Shown here piece after piece: positions 37,040 through 45,359 of a DNA stretch of 64,000 nt. The stretch covers positions 1-64,000 of the forward strand of contig NZ_BSTC01000013.1 in NCBI RefSeq assembly GCF_030269305.1. The letters run 5' to 3'. Every line of letters starts with the position of its first letter. The first letter of the stretch is position 1. The notes below the pieces were generated by a model, which made no database searches, was not told the DNA's origin, and saw only the letters and a list, made by a program, of their open reading frames with translations. Source of the DNA: Kineosporia sp. NBRC 101731. Its GTDB lineage: Bacteria; Actinomycetota; Actinomycetes; Actinomycetales; Kineosporiaceae. The translations under genes were made by a program, and so were the position numbers.

Positions 37040-37245
37040 GCGGCATGCTCCATTTCATCGACGCGGCGGGCAATGTACTCGTCTACCCACTCGGGGAGGA
37101 TCCGGCGTGATCGCCCGTCTTTAAGCGATCGCATTTCGCCGGTGATGACGAGCATCTTGGTTTTGGTCAGGCCGTAGCCGAGCATCGCGGCGACTTCGGC
37201 GACGGTGTGCCACTTCGGGGCAATAACGGTGGTCTGAGCCTTCAT
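37036..37245 (-). CDS. xis: excisionase (MerR-like HTH)
   Basis: The 69-residue protein has a winged helix-turn-helix (HTVAEVAAMLGYGLTKTKML) followed by RRILPEWVDEYIARRV, the standard small Xis of actinomycete elements. It directs Int towards excision. The ATG at 37245 and the 4-bp overlap with int support it. Confidence 0.9.
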   Translation of the reverse strand: MKAQTTVIAPKWHTVAEVAAMLGYGLTKTKMLVITGEMRSLKDGRSRRILPEWVDEYIARRVDEMEHAA

Positions 37246-37272
37246 GCGGGGTGGCTCCTCGTCCGTGAGGTT

Positions 37273-38739
37273 TCAGGCGCAGTTCGGGTGGGTGCGGGTG
37301 CCGTCGTCGTAGGTCATGGGTTCGCGGCATCGGATGCAGGTGGCCGGGGGCATGTCCTGAGATGCCGTCCCAGTCGTCCCAGCCGTCCCGTTGCTGGTCA
37401 CGGGCGGTGCGGCATCGGCGTTTGCCGTCCCAGATGCCGTCCCAGGGGTGGGGTCGGGCCGTCCCAACGGACCGGCGGGCCCGTTGCTGACGGTCGGAGT
37501 GTGGGACGGCTGGGACGTCTCTGGGACGGCATGGGGGACGGCTGTGGGACGACTTCGGGGTTGCTCTGACCAGGGCGGGGACGGCTGGGACGGCTGGGAC
37601 GGCTCCCACAGGGGTCCCTGGGCCTGGATCTCTGGTTCGGCATCGGTCGGCGTCTGGGGGCAGTAGCGGGCCCAAGCGTCGGTGAACATGGCTTGGCTGT
37701 AGCCCTTGGCCTGGTGGCCGTTGGCGAACCGGATGTTCTTGACCCGGATGTCGTACTCCCGAAGGAGCTTGGCGAGCTGGGTCGCGGTGAGGCTTTCGCC
37801 CCGGGGGCCGTAGTCGATCCAGGGTGCTTCCTCGTCGAGGTTGAGCCGGGCCAGGAGCGTTGCCGTGGCCAACGCGTCGTCACCCTCGAATGCGGTGCGG
37901 ATGTCGGCCAGAAGCCGCACCTGTAGGGGCTGGTCGGCGTTGGCCTCTCGTTCGGTGGTGAGGTCGACGCAGGCGGCCCGGGCTCGCTCGGGCCAGGTGC
38001 CCCCGGCGAGATCGGCGACGGCGACCAGGGCTTCCCACGTGTCGGCGGCACGGTCCTCTACAGGCATCGGGGGCTCGGCGTGCTGTAGCTCGGGGTGGGA
38101 GCGGATCCACTTGTTCAGTTCGGCGGCGAGCTTGCGCAGGGCCGGGCCGTCACGACGCTCGCGGTAGGGGGCCACGGATTCGCCGTCGGCGCGGCGGCGC
38201 ATCCGGATCACGGCGGCCCGGTCTTCGATGGTGTCGGGCATGGCGCCGATCCCGGCCAGGGCCGCCATCGTGAAGGTTTGGATCTTCTCGACCTTGCTCT
38301 TGGACGCGTCGTAGCGGATCGTCGGCCGGTTGCGCTGGTGACCAGCGTTCAGCAGTCCTCGCAGGTCTTCGTTCGCTCCGGCGGCGGCCGGGCCGAAGAT
38401 GGTGTCGGCTTCGTCGATCAGGAGCGTCGGGGGGTCATCGCTGCCGATGCTGCGGTAAACCGCTGCCGGGGAGGCGTTCACGGTCAGCAGAGCGTTCCAG
38501 CACAGGGCCTCGACGATGTCCAGGAGCCGGGACTTACCGCAACGCTTCTCGGGGGCTCGGATGACCAGACGGGCGGCGTGAGTCCAGAACTTCAAGCCGT
38601 GGGTGGCAGCGATCCACAACACGACGGCATCGGCGGCGGGGTCGCTGGGAAGGATGACGTAGCGGGTCAGAGCGGACCGCACGCGGTCCAGGAGTTCGGC
38701 TCCCGGGTTGCTCTGCGGGACGGAGTTGGCATTCTTCAC
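37273..38739 (-). CDS. DUF3631-domain ATPase (element replication/maintenance)
   Basis: The 488-residue protein has a Walker A-like APEKRCGKS at 62-70 and Walker B TLLIDEAD at ~105-112, then DUF3631 helical blocks (ADTWEALVAVADLAGGTWPE; LLREYDIRVKNIRFANGHQA). The last ~120 residues are a Pro/Ser/Gln-rich linker ending in a CxxC...H..C motif (CIRCREPMTYDDGTRTHPNC). DUF3631 proteins are frequent in AICEs at the position of the replication module. Helicase-like function is inference. Confidence 0.82.
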   Translation of the reverse strand: MKNANSVPQSNPGAELLDRVRSALTRYVILPSDPAADAVVLWIAATHGLKFWTHAARLVIRAPEKRCGKSRLLDIVEALCWNALLTVNASPAAVYRSIGSDDPPTLLIDEADTIFGPAAAGANEDLRGLLNAGHQRNRPTIRYDASKSKVEKIQTFTMAALAGIGAMPDTIEDRAAVIRMRRRADGESVAPYRERRDGPALRKLAAELNKWIRSHPELQHAEPPMPVEDRAADTWEALVAVADLAGGTWPERARAACVDLTTEREANADQPLQVRLLADIRTAFEGDDALATATLLARLNLDEEAPWIDYGPRGESLTATQLAKLLREYDIRVKNIRFANGHQAKGYSQAMFTDAWARYCPQTPTDAEPEIQAQGPLWEPSQPSQPSPPWSEQPRSRPTAVPHAVPETSQPSHTPTVSNGPAGPLGRPDPTPGTASGTANADAAPPVTSNGTAGTTGTASQDMPPATCIRCREPMTYDDGTRTHPNCA

Positions 38740-38775
38740 AGCGGCTTTCCTCGTTTCGATGGGGGAGAGTTCGGG

Positions 38776-39141
38776 TCAGCGGCGGGTGCCGCGTTGTTCG
38801 GTGCGCAGGTACTCGTAGACGCGGCGGCCGAAGCGCAGGCGCAGGCCGGTGCCGTTGCAGCGGCCGTGGATTCGCACGGCGCGGATGTCGAACGGGGCCC
38901 GGCGCTTGCCGGTCCCGTGGCAGTAGCGGCAGGGCTTGAACGGCCAGATCCAGCACGTGAACGCGTAACCGGCAGTGATCAGGGCGGTGAGGGTGAGGAG
39001 TCCTGCGGTGGTGGCGAACCACTCGGCGATGTGGCTGGTAGCGGTCTGTTCGCCGGTGGCCAGGAGTTCGGCCGGCATCGGGGCCCGGGCCAGCAGGAGA
39101 GCGGCGGTGTGGTGGGTGGCGGTAGCGGCGTGGGACAGCAT
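38776..39141 (-). CDS. small membrane protein with CxxC zinc-knuckle-like motif
   Basis: The 121-residue protein has one membrane segment (TAGLLTLTALITAGYAFTCW) followed by CRYCHGTGKR and a second CNGTG, resembling half of a DnaJ-type zinc finger. It lies between the DUF3631 gene and the translocase. Position and shape fit the spread/transfer (Spd) accessory proteins of AICEs, but sequence similarity cannot be confirmed here. Confidence 0.65.
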   Translation of the reverse strand: MLSHAATATHHTAALLLARAPMPAELLATGEQTATSHIAEWFATTAGLLTLTALITAGYAFTCWIWPFKPCRYCHGTGKRRAPFDIRAVRIHGRCNGTGLRLRFGRRVYEYLRTEQRGTRR

Positions 39142-39185
39142 CGTCTGGCCTCCAAGGCCTGTTTTTGGGCGTGAGAGGTCACCGG

Positions 39186-39298
39186 CGCTACCCGCTACCT
39201 GCTTTCTCGCAGGTAGCGCCGATGCAGGTCAGGTGAGGGTTGAGGTGGTAGCGGGGTGGGTAGCGCTGCCGCTACCGGGTAGCGGTGCTGCCGCTACC
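39186..39298. repeat. GGTAGCG repeat cluster, candidate cis-acting transfer locus
   Basis: Eight copies of the heptamer GGTAGCG lie in 113 bp, four on each strand: forward at 39212, 39247, 39259, 39278, and reverse (CGCTACC) at 39186, 39193, 39270, 39292. Two more occur at 39037 and 39121 inside the adjacent gene. The cluster is directly 3' of the TraB-like gene. In Streptomyces plasmids TraB recognises short repeats in the clt locus next to traB, so this is a plausible clt. Confidence 0.6.
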
Positions 39299-39366
39299 TT
39301 CCGGGCCGGATCACGGGCGGGACGATGGGGCTTGAGTCCGCGGTTGATCGGGCGTCGGGGTGTGGT

Positions 39367-41613
39367 TCAGGCGGTTGCGTGGCGGGATGCGATGGCGGCG
39401 GTCAGGTCTTTGTGGCGCAGACCCTTGAGGGTTTCTCCAGCGACCTTGACGTTGACGGACGGTAGTTTCAGGGCCCGCAGTTGGGCGGAGATGGTCTCGG
39501 CGCTGATGTCGGCGTAGTGCTCGGGGAACGTGGTCGCGAGGCGGGCGGCGATGTGCTGCCAGTGCAGGCCGGGCTCACCGGGTGAGTAGATGGCGGCGAC
39601 GTCGGCCAGGACGTCGCGCACCTCGCGGGGCGCTTCCTCTCCGGCGGCGTGGCCGGAGAGGGTTCCGGCTCGTTCGCGGTGTCGGCGGGCGGCTTTGAGG
39701 ATGTTCTCGGCGTCGCCGTGGTCGGCCAGGTACGTCCTGACGATGGGGGTCTCATCTGTTGCGCCGTACAGGATCCCAATGCCCTTGAACTTGTTGCGGG
39801 CCGAGGGCAGGGCGGAGGCGTCGAATCCTTCCTGGTAAGCGTCGCCACCGAGCACGGCGTCGGAGACGACGCGGTTGCCGCACTTGAGGGCGAACCGCAC
39901 GGCGTGGTTGTCGCGGTAGCGGTTGAACAGCCGGCCGACGTCCCCGGCCCCGATCCCGGAGGGCTTCTGCGAACTGGACAGGAGGATGACTCCGGCGGAG
40001 GGGCCGACGGCCATGATGTACGAAAGGAGCTTGGCTATCTCCTTGTTCGTCTCCTGGTCGTCGAGTTCGTAGTAGACCTGGAACTCTTCCATCACCAGGA
40101 GCCAGACCCGCAGTCGCGGGTACTTCCGCGAAAGCTCCCGCGTGATCTTGCCTTCGGGGCACTCCGACGTCGGCAGGGTGGCCAGGAACTCGTTCACATC
40201 CTCGATGTGCTTCTTGACCTCCGTCAGCATCTCGACCAGGTGCCGCACGGGATCGTTGTCCCGGGCGTTGGGCACGGTGCCGAACACGGCCCGGTGCGCG
40301 ACGAGCCTGAACTTGTCCCAGTCGGGCGAGTTCTTGCCGTCGGCCAGGAGGATCCGAACGTACGGGTCCAGGGCCGCGAACAACGCCAGGGCCCGGGTGG
40401 CGAACGTCTTGCCTTTACGGGGCTGAGCACCGATCAGGATGGAGATCCACATCAGGTCCAGCCAGACGTTGCGGCCACGCTCGTCCAGGCCGAACGGCGC
40501 CGGGGCCCAGATGTCGCGCGGTTGGCAGTCCAGGAGCGGGGATCGGCCGGCCGGAATGGCTAGCGGGTTCCGGTCGGTCACGAACAGCTCGTGACGGCGC
40601 TCCGAGGAGTCGTCCGGACTCAGGAACACCTGGTGCACGGACACATCCAGGCCGGAGGCGATAGCAGCCCGGGCGTTGCGGGCGTGGGTGAACCCGGTGC
40701 CGAACGGCAGATCGATCGCCACCTGCGAACCGGTCCCGGTGATGTCGCGGGACATCGGGGTCGCGAACGTAATGACCTTGTCGGCCTTGTCCGGGTTCCC
40801 GAGACCAGCGGCGTAGTAGGCACGCAGGACGATGTCCGGGTTCATCCGCCGGAACCGTCCGGTGACCACGGCCTTGGCCACGATCGAACGGTCCGCCGGG
40901 CGCCCGACACGGGCCAGCAGCAGCGCGGCACCGGCCAGGATTGCGACCAGGAACCACGTCGGGGCCAGGAACCACAGCGCGGGCGCACCGATGGCCAGGG
41001 CCAGGGCCTCACCGGTCAGGACGATGCCCCGCCACCGGCGCGTGGCCTTCACCTCGCGGTGCAGGCGTAGCCACACCTGCGCATCGTTGTCGGCGGCGGC
41101 TTGCTGACGCAGGCCGAACTGTTCGACGAGCCACCACCAGCGCAACTGGTGACCGATGACCACCGGGACACCGACCAGGGCCCAGAACAGCACCTGGACT
41201 GCGTACCAAGGGGCTCGGACCGTGTGAAACGCGCTGATGTGAGCGGTGAGACGCACCGCGTCCTCAATGGTGGCCTTGATGTTCTCCCATCCGCTCAGGT
41301 TCGGCGGGATGATCGGCAGCCGGGAACCGGCGGTCTCGACGCCGGCCCGCAGCGGAAGGGCATCGACGACAGCCCCGCCGGTCTGCGGTTCGTCGTCGAG
41401 GGCCACGTCGAAATGGCCCTCGTGGACCTCACCGATGACCGCTTCGGTGTCCGGGTTGCTGTCCGGGTCTGCGTCCGGGTGGTTGTCCGGGAGTGAACGG
41501 ATGCGGGCGGCGGCCAGGTCGACGACATTCGTCTCCCGCTCGTCCGTACTGGTGTCCGGGTGGTTGTCCGGGGTCTTGTCCGGCGGGGTGCCGTATGTGG
41601 GGGCGGTACTCAT
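39367..41613 (-). CDS. traB: TraB/FtsK-SpoIIIE-type conjugal DNA translocase
   Basis: The 748-residue protein has a disordered acidic N-terminus with repeated DNHPD motifs, membrane segments at ~135-155 and ~203-235, and a RecA-like motor with Walker A GAQPRKGKT (395-403) and Walker B VWLLVMEEF (~503-511). A C-terminal winged-helix-like segment (HWQHIAARLATTFPEHYADI) may read DNA repeats. Single-protein transfer of double-stranded DNA is established for TraB of Streptomyces plasmids. I chose the ATG at 41613, preceded by GGAAGGGGAA; a TTG at 41631 is possible. Confidence 0.92.
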   Translation of the reverse strand: MSTAPTYGTPPDKTPDNHPDTSTDERETNVVDLAAARIRSLPDNHPDADPDSNPDTEAVIGEVHEGHFDVALDDEPQTGGAVVDALPLRAGVETAGSRLPIIPPNLSGWENIKATIEDAVRLTAHISAFHTVRAPWYAVQVLFWALVGVPVVIGHQLRWWWLVEQFGLRQQAAADNDAQVWLRLHREVKATRRWRGIVLTGEALALAIGAPALWFLAPTWFLVAILAGAALLLARVGRPADRSIVAKAVVTGRFRRMNPDIVLRAYYAAGLGNPDKADKVITFATPMSRDITGTGSQVAIDLPFGTGFTHARNARAAIASGLDVSVHQVFLSPDDSSERRHELFVTDRNPLAIPAGRSPLLDCQPRDIWAPAPFGLDERGRNVWLDLMWISILIGAQPRKGKTFATRALALFAALDPYVRILLADGKNSPDWDKFRLVAHRAVFGTVPNARDNDPVRHLVEMLTEVKKHIEDVNEFLATLPTSECPEGKITRELSRKYPRLRVWLLVMEEFQVYYELDDQETNKEIAKLLSYIMAVGPSAGVILLSSSQKPSGIGAGDVGRLFNRYRDNHAVRFALKCGNRVVSDAVLGGDAYQEGFDASALPSARNKFKGIGILYGATDETPIVRTYLADHGDAENILKAARRHRERAGTLSGHAAGEEAPREVRDVLADVAAIYSPGEPGLHWQHIAARLATTFPEHYADISAETISAQLRALKLPSVNVKVAGETLKGLRHKDLTAAIASRHATA

Positions 41614-41745
41614 CCGTGGTTCCCCTTCCAAGATGGTGCAGCGAGTCCCGTTGATCGGTGGCGGCCCTTCCGTCTTTTGGGCATGACGGACCGCCGCGTT
41701 CAGGTCGTGCGGGGTGGACGCGGTGCGGTGGTGCAGGGGGTTAGA

Positions 41746-42687
41746 TCAGGCGGCCAGGGAGCCGGGCTCGATGGCCTGCGGCTCGGCCTTCTCGGGGACC
41801 GGGGTGGTGTTGAGGTAGCGGCGGGTGGTCCGCTCGGTCACCCCGACGCGCTCAGCGATCCGGGCGACGGTCCAGTCCGGATGCTTCTCCCGCAGGGAAC
41901 GGGCCTTCTCGGCGTTGCTGCGCCCCGTCCGCTTCCCACTCCGGCCCGTGCTGGTGTTGCCGCGTTCTGCCTGGTCAACCGATGCCGGCCGAACCGGGTC
42001 GCTTTCTTCGGCCTGGTCGTCCTGACGTCCGCGGATCAGGGACGCGGCGATGGCCCTTTCGGTCCAGGCCTCCGCCTCCGTCGGCCAGGGCAGCGGGCGC
42101 TGCCGATCGTCGGCGGCCCGGGCGGCGCCCTCTTGAATCACACGGTCGAGGTGATCCAGGTACTCGGCCGTGTCCTGCTCGTACTGCTCCAGTTCGGCGG
42201 CGTCCCGTTCGGTGTCGGGTCCGTCGTGGACGAGGTGGGCCAGGGCGGCTCCCATCCCGAGCACGATCACCGGCAGGCAGGCGACAAGGGCCACGATCGG
42301 CCAGGGTGCTTTGGTCATCCCGGCCGCTGCCATCAGGTGATAGGCCACCTGGCCACCAGCTCCGAGGGCGAGTGAGCCGATGGCGGACCAGCGGGCGAAC
42401 GTCCGGGCCCGGCGTCCAACGTCCATCCCGAGCCAGACCCACATGGCATAGGCCGCGTACGTCTCGACCCCGATCGGCAAGGTGATCGCGGTGTTGATCC
42501 GGGCTTCCTCCCAGATCCCGGGCAACGGGTTGACCGGCCCGAACCCGGTCAGGCGCCCGAGTTCAACCCAGCCCGACCAGATGGCGACGAACGCGGGCAT
42601 GGCCAGCAGCAGCACGGGCCAGGCGCGTCCCTGTCGGGGCGCCGCAGTCGCGCCTGGAGAGTCGGTGTCGTGCGGTGTGGTGCTCAT
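41746..42687 (-). CDS. DUF2637-type membrane protein with C-terminal HTH (Spd-like)
   Basis: The 313-residue protein has about four membrane helices in residues ~20-160 (for example AWPVLLLAMPAFVAIWSGWV and PIVALVACLPVIVLGMGAAL), an acidic helical linker, and a C-terminal helix-turn-helix (SLREKHPDWTVARIAERVGV, then TERTTRRYLN). DUF2637 proteins are frequent AICE transfer/spread components. The ATG at 42687 has GGGGAGG upstream and overlaps the preceding small gene by 4 bp. Confidence 0.82.
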   Translation of the reverse strand: MSTTPHDTDSPGATAAPRQGRAWPVLLLAMPAFVAIWSGWVELGRLTGFGPVNPLPGIWEEARINTAITLPIGVETYAAYAMWVWLGMDVGRRARTFARWSAIGSLALGAGGQVAYHLMAAAGMTKAPWPIVALVACLPVIVLGMGAALAHLVHDGPDTERDAAELEQYEQDTAEYLDHLDRVIQEGAARAADDRQRPLPWPTEAEAWTERAIAASLIRGRQDDQAEESDPVRPASVDQAERGNTSTGRSGKRTGRSNAEKARSLREKHPDWTVARIAERVGVTERTTRRYLNTTPVPEKAEPQAIEPGSLAA

Positions 42688-42839
42688 CGGTGAGCCTCCC
42701 CGGCGCTCAGTTCTTCGAGCGGCCATCCGTTGGCCTGGTAGTGCGTCTGGTAACACGTTGCGGAGTAGTAGAAATCAGTGCTCAGCAGCAGGTGAACCCT
42801 CGTTCCGCAGTTGGGGCACGGGCTCAGCCACCGGGGCAT
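42684..42839 (-). CDS. 51-residue putative zinc-binding protein
   Basis: The small protein begins MPRWLSPCPNCGTRVHLLLS and has a CPNC pair plus a later Cys and His (ATCYQTHYQ), which could bind one zinc. It starts at ATG 42839 with GGAGAG upstream. Its stop overlaps the DUF2637 start by 4 bp, and its start overlaps the preceding stop by 1 bp, so it is part of a translationally coupled chain. Confidence 0.7.
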   Translation of the reverse strand: MPRWLSPCPNCGTRVHLLLSTDFYYSATCYQTHYQANGWPLEELSAGEAHR

Positions 42840-43129
42840 CAGCAGCTCTCCGGCAGGCTTTTGGCCAGAAGGGCGCCGTCCGCTCGTCCGGTGTCGATTC
42901 CGGCGACCAGGTGCCCGCCGGAGCAACGCACATCGACCACCCGGGAGACCGGACCCGAAGAGCCCGCGTCCTTCTCCTCGGTGGCCCACTGGACGATGGC
43001 CGTGGCGCCCGGCGTCACGATCAGAAGGACCAGGTAGCCGATGGCCACCTGACGCCCGACCTGTCCCGACAGGGAACGGGTAAAGGTCGCGGCCTCATGC
43101 GCACGCCGTTCGGCGCCCAGCGCACTCAC
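42839..43129 (-). CDS. small single-pass membrane protein
   Basis: The 96-residue protein has one membrane helix (VAIGYLVLLIVTPGATAIVQ). The GTG at 43129 overlaps the upstream stop by 4 bp, and its own stop shares bases with the next ATG. It is part of the coupled chain leading into the DUF2637 gene. Function unknown; a transfer accessory role is inferred from position. Confidence 0.7.
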   Translation of the reverse strand: MSALGAERRAHEAATFTRSLSGQVGRQVAIGYLVLLIVTPGATAIVQWATEEKDAGSSGPVSRVVDVRCSGGHLVAGIDTGRADGALLAKSLPESC

Positions 43130-43359
43130 GCCGCACCGTCCAGCGGCCCGAAGCTCACGGCGTAGAAGTCCTGCATCCGGCGCGTCACCCGAGCCTCAGC
43201 CCGGCGCAACCGGCGCCAGGCCAGGTCATCCGTGTGCGAATCAGCCAGCGCAATAGCAATTTCCGCATCGACCACGGCCAGTCCCGCCTCGATCAGAGGC
43301 ATCTCGGCCTCGATCTCGCGAAGTTCGGCCCGCGTCGGCTCTTCCCCAACCGCTCTCAT
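43126..43359 (-). CDS. small helical protein (DUF6284-like)
   Basis: The 77-residue protein is largely alpha-helical (AELREIEAEMPLIEAGLAVV) with a basic C-terminal half. It resembles the small DUF6284 proteins often seen in Streptomyces elements, by memory of the EAEMPLIEA-type motif. It is the first gene of the leftward operon, divergent from the GntR fusion gene. Confidence 0.7.
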   Translation of the reverse strand: MRAVGEEPTRAELREIEAEMPLIEAGLAVVDAEIAIALADSHTDDLAWRRLRRAEARVTRRMQDFYAVSFGPLDGAA

Positions 43360-43401
43360 CTCGTATCCCCTCGTGATGATCCGTGGTGCGATGGGAGGAA
43401 G

Positions 43402-43496
43402 CTAACAACTGAATGGGGAATGAGTCAACTGTTAGGAAAATCTGGACGGGAAGGTTGCTTCTCACCTGGGACGATGCAACCAATCAGACTGTTAGG
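43402..43496. promoter_or_regulatory. CTGTTAG repeats, candidate operators
   Basis: The divergent gap between the leftward transfer operon and the GntR-fusion gene has CTAACA at 43402 facing ACTGTTAGG at 43428, and a second direct copy of ACTGTTAGG at 43488, exactly 60 bp downstream. The spacing and position between divergent starts suggest operators for the element's own regulator, probably the GntR fusion. Confidence 0.5.
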
Positions 43497-43540
43497 CTCT
43501 GAATGGTTGAGCCGCAGGCAGCAGACAGGAGACGCGAAGG

Positions 43541-44392
43541 ATGACGACGGACGGGCACCCGCTGACCCGAGGCGAGGCACTGCACCAGCAGATCGCCCGC
43601 AGCATTCGCAACCAGATCCAGTCCGGCCGGCTCCGGGACGGCGAGCCGCTGCCGTCCTCGCGCCAGATGGCCGAGGAGTGGAAGGTCAGCGTCTTCACGA
43701 TCACGGAGGCCATGAAGGTCCTCGCGGCCGAAGGCCTGGTTGTGAACCACTCCCGGTCCCGTCGCCTGGTCAACTTCCCCGGTGAGACAACCCCGACCCC
43801 GTGGCGGCCGGCCACCCCTCAGGTGCTCCTGATCGGCGGGTTCCCCGGCTCGGGCAAGTCCGAGCTCGCGCGCGTCCTGGCCCGGCTCACCGGCTGGCCG
43901 ATGCTGGACAAGGACACGCTCACCCGGCCCGTGGTCGAGGCCGCGCTAGAGATCTTGGAGCACTCACCCCACGATCGGGAGTCGCCCGAGTACGTCGAGC
44001 GCATCCGGCCCCGGGAGTACGAGGCGACAGAGGCGACCTACTTGGAGAACGTCGAGTGCGGCAACAGCGCGATTGTGGCCGCCCCGTTCATCCGGGAGTT
44101 CCAGGCCAAGTCATGGGTCGACCGCACCACAGCCTCCATCACAGCCAAGGGTGGCGAAGCGACGCTGGTGTGGGTCTACTGCGAGCCCGACACCATGCAT
44201 CGCTACATGCGACAGCGCAGCGCCGCCCGGGACACTACGAAGCTGGCTGACTGGCCCGCCTACCTGGACAGCATCAACCTGGACATGCGCCCGCACGGGC
44301 CGTTCGAGCTGATCGACAACTCGGCATCCAGCTCGCCGTTGCAGACGCAGGCGTCAGCCTTGGTAGACAAGGTCCTGAAGGCCGCGAAGTAG
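43541..44392 (+). CDS. GntR-type HTH fused to P-loop kinase domain
   Basis: The 283-residue protein joins a GntR winged helix (residues ~11-80, LPSSRQMAEEWKVSVFTITE) to a P-loop kinase-like domain (GGFPGSGKS at 99-107; then TGWPMLDKDTL and VYCEPDTMHRYMRQR). Standard GntR regulators carry a ligand-sensing domain instead, as in KorSA/Pra-type control of AICEs. Here an ATP- or nucleotide-binding enzyme replaces it. The ATG at 43541 follows a GGAGACGCGAAGG leader. Ligand and substrate are unknown. Confidence 0.85.
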   Translation: MTTDGHPLTRGEALHQQIARSIRNQIQSGRLRDGEPLPSSRQMAEEWKVSVFTITEAMKVLAAEGLVVNHSRSRRLVNFPGETTPTPWRPATPQVLLIGGFPGSGKSELARVLARLTGWPMLDKDTLTRPVVEAALEILEHSPHDRESPEYVERIRPREYEATEATYLENVECGNSAIVAAPFIREFQAKSWVDRTTASITAKGGEATLVWVYCEPDTMHRYMRQRSAARDTTKLADWPAYLDSINLDMRPHGPFELIDNSASSSPLQTQASALVDKVLKAAK

Positions 44393-44420
44393 AAGCCACC
44401 ACCGCACGTCAGGAGACTCT

Positions 44421-45266
44421 GTGACGCTGAAGGACCAGCCCACCGTCGGCATTTTGCATCCCGGGCGGATGGGGAGCGGGATCGCCGCCCAAGCCCGAAC
44501 GAACGCCGCTGACGTGCTGTGGTGTCCCCAGGGGCGCAGTGAAGCGACCACGGCCCGCGCCGATGCCGGTCACCTCACTGCCGTGCTAAGCATCGGCGAC
44601 CTGGTCGAGCGCTCCGACATCATCCTGAGCATCTGCCCACCGATGTTCGCCGAAACCGTGGCCACCGACGTCGGCCAGTACGACGTCACCGGAAAGATTT
44701 TCGTGGAAGCCAACCCGGTTACCAGTCAGCAGCTCGATCACATCGGCAAGTCCCTGCCCGGTGCCACGATCGTGGATGGCGCCATCATCGGATCGGTACC
44801 CGGCACGGGTAAGAAACCAGCGCTATATGTGGCTGGTCCAGGCCAGGCAACGGCTGCACTGCGGTCCCTCTACGAGGGAACTGACGTGATCGTGAAAGAC
44901 CTCGGGCCGGAGCTGGGGAAAGCCTCAGCCTTGAAGTCCGCCTACTCGATTTATCAAAAGGGGGCTCGGGTACTGACGGCCCTGGCGCACGCCCTGGGCG
45001 ACGAGCACGGCGTTAGAGACGAACTGCTCGCCCTGGCTCATCAACGCAGCGGCAGCTACCTCAGCGAACCGGACTACGTCGCCGAAATGGCGGCCATCGC
45101 GTGGCGCTGGTCTCCGGACCTGACCGTGGCAGCCGCCGAACTGGAATCGGCCGGCTACCCGGGCGCGCCTGTTGCGGCCCTGGCCGAGGTGCTGGACATG
45201 TGGAGCGAGACCCGCAACAACTGGAACCTCACTGCGCAGGAAGCTACCGAAACCCTGCGCCACTAA
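44421..45266 (+). CDS. NAD(P)-dependent oxidoreductase (6-PGDH/imine-reductase-like)
   Basis: The 281-residue protein has an N-terminal Rossmann segment (VGILHPGRMGSGIAAQA) and a C-terminal helical domain (LGKASALKSAYSIYQKGARV) like DUF1932/6-phosphogluconate-dehydrogenase relatives. It follows the GntR-kinase gene by 28 bases, so the two are probably one operon. The GTG at 44421 follows AGGAGACTCT. The substrate is unknown. Confidence 0.82.
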   Translation: MTLKDQPTVGILHPGRMGSGIAAQARTNAADVLWCPQGRSEATTARADAGHLTAVLSIGDLVERSDIILSICPPMFAETVATDVGQYDVTGKIFVEANPVTSQQLDHIGKSLPGATIVDGAIIGSVPGTGKKPALYVAGPGQATAALRSLYEGTDVIVKDLGPELGKASALKSAYSIYQKGARVLTALAHALGDEHGVRDELLALAHQRSGSYLSEPDYVAEMAAIAWRWSPDLTVAAAELESAGYPGAPVAALAEVLDMWSETRNNWNLTAQEATETLRH

Positions 45267-45295
45267 TCCGACGTACCGTCGTCCTCTGCACACAG

Positions 45296-45336
45296 AACGG
45301 CTCCGGCTACTACCTATAGCCGGAGCCGTTCGTTTT
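45296..45336 (+). terminator. rho-independent terminator
   Basis: A perfect 14-bp stem (AACGGCTCCGGCTA and complement) with a 7-nt loop is followed by CGTTTT. It ends the GntR-kinase/oxidoreductase operon and lies before the convergent DUF397 gene. Confidence 0.9.
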
Positions 45337-45359
45337 GCCTTACCTGCGATCGGCCGGCA

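Noticed and set aside
39186-39298. CRISPR array
   Set aside because: The repeats are only 7 bp, on both strands and irregularly spaced, with no cas genes in the window.
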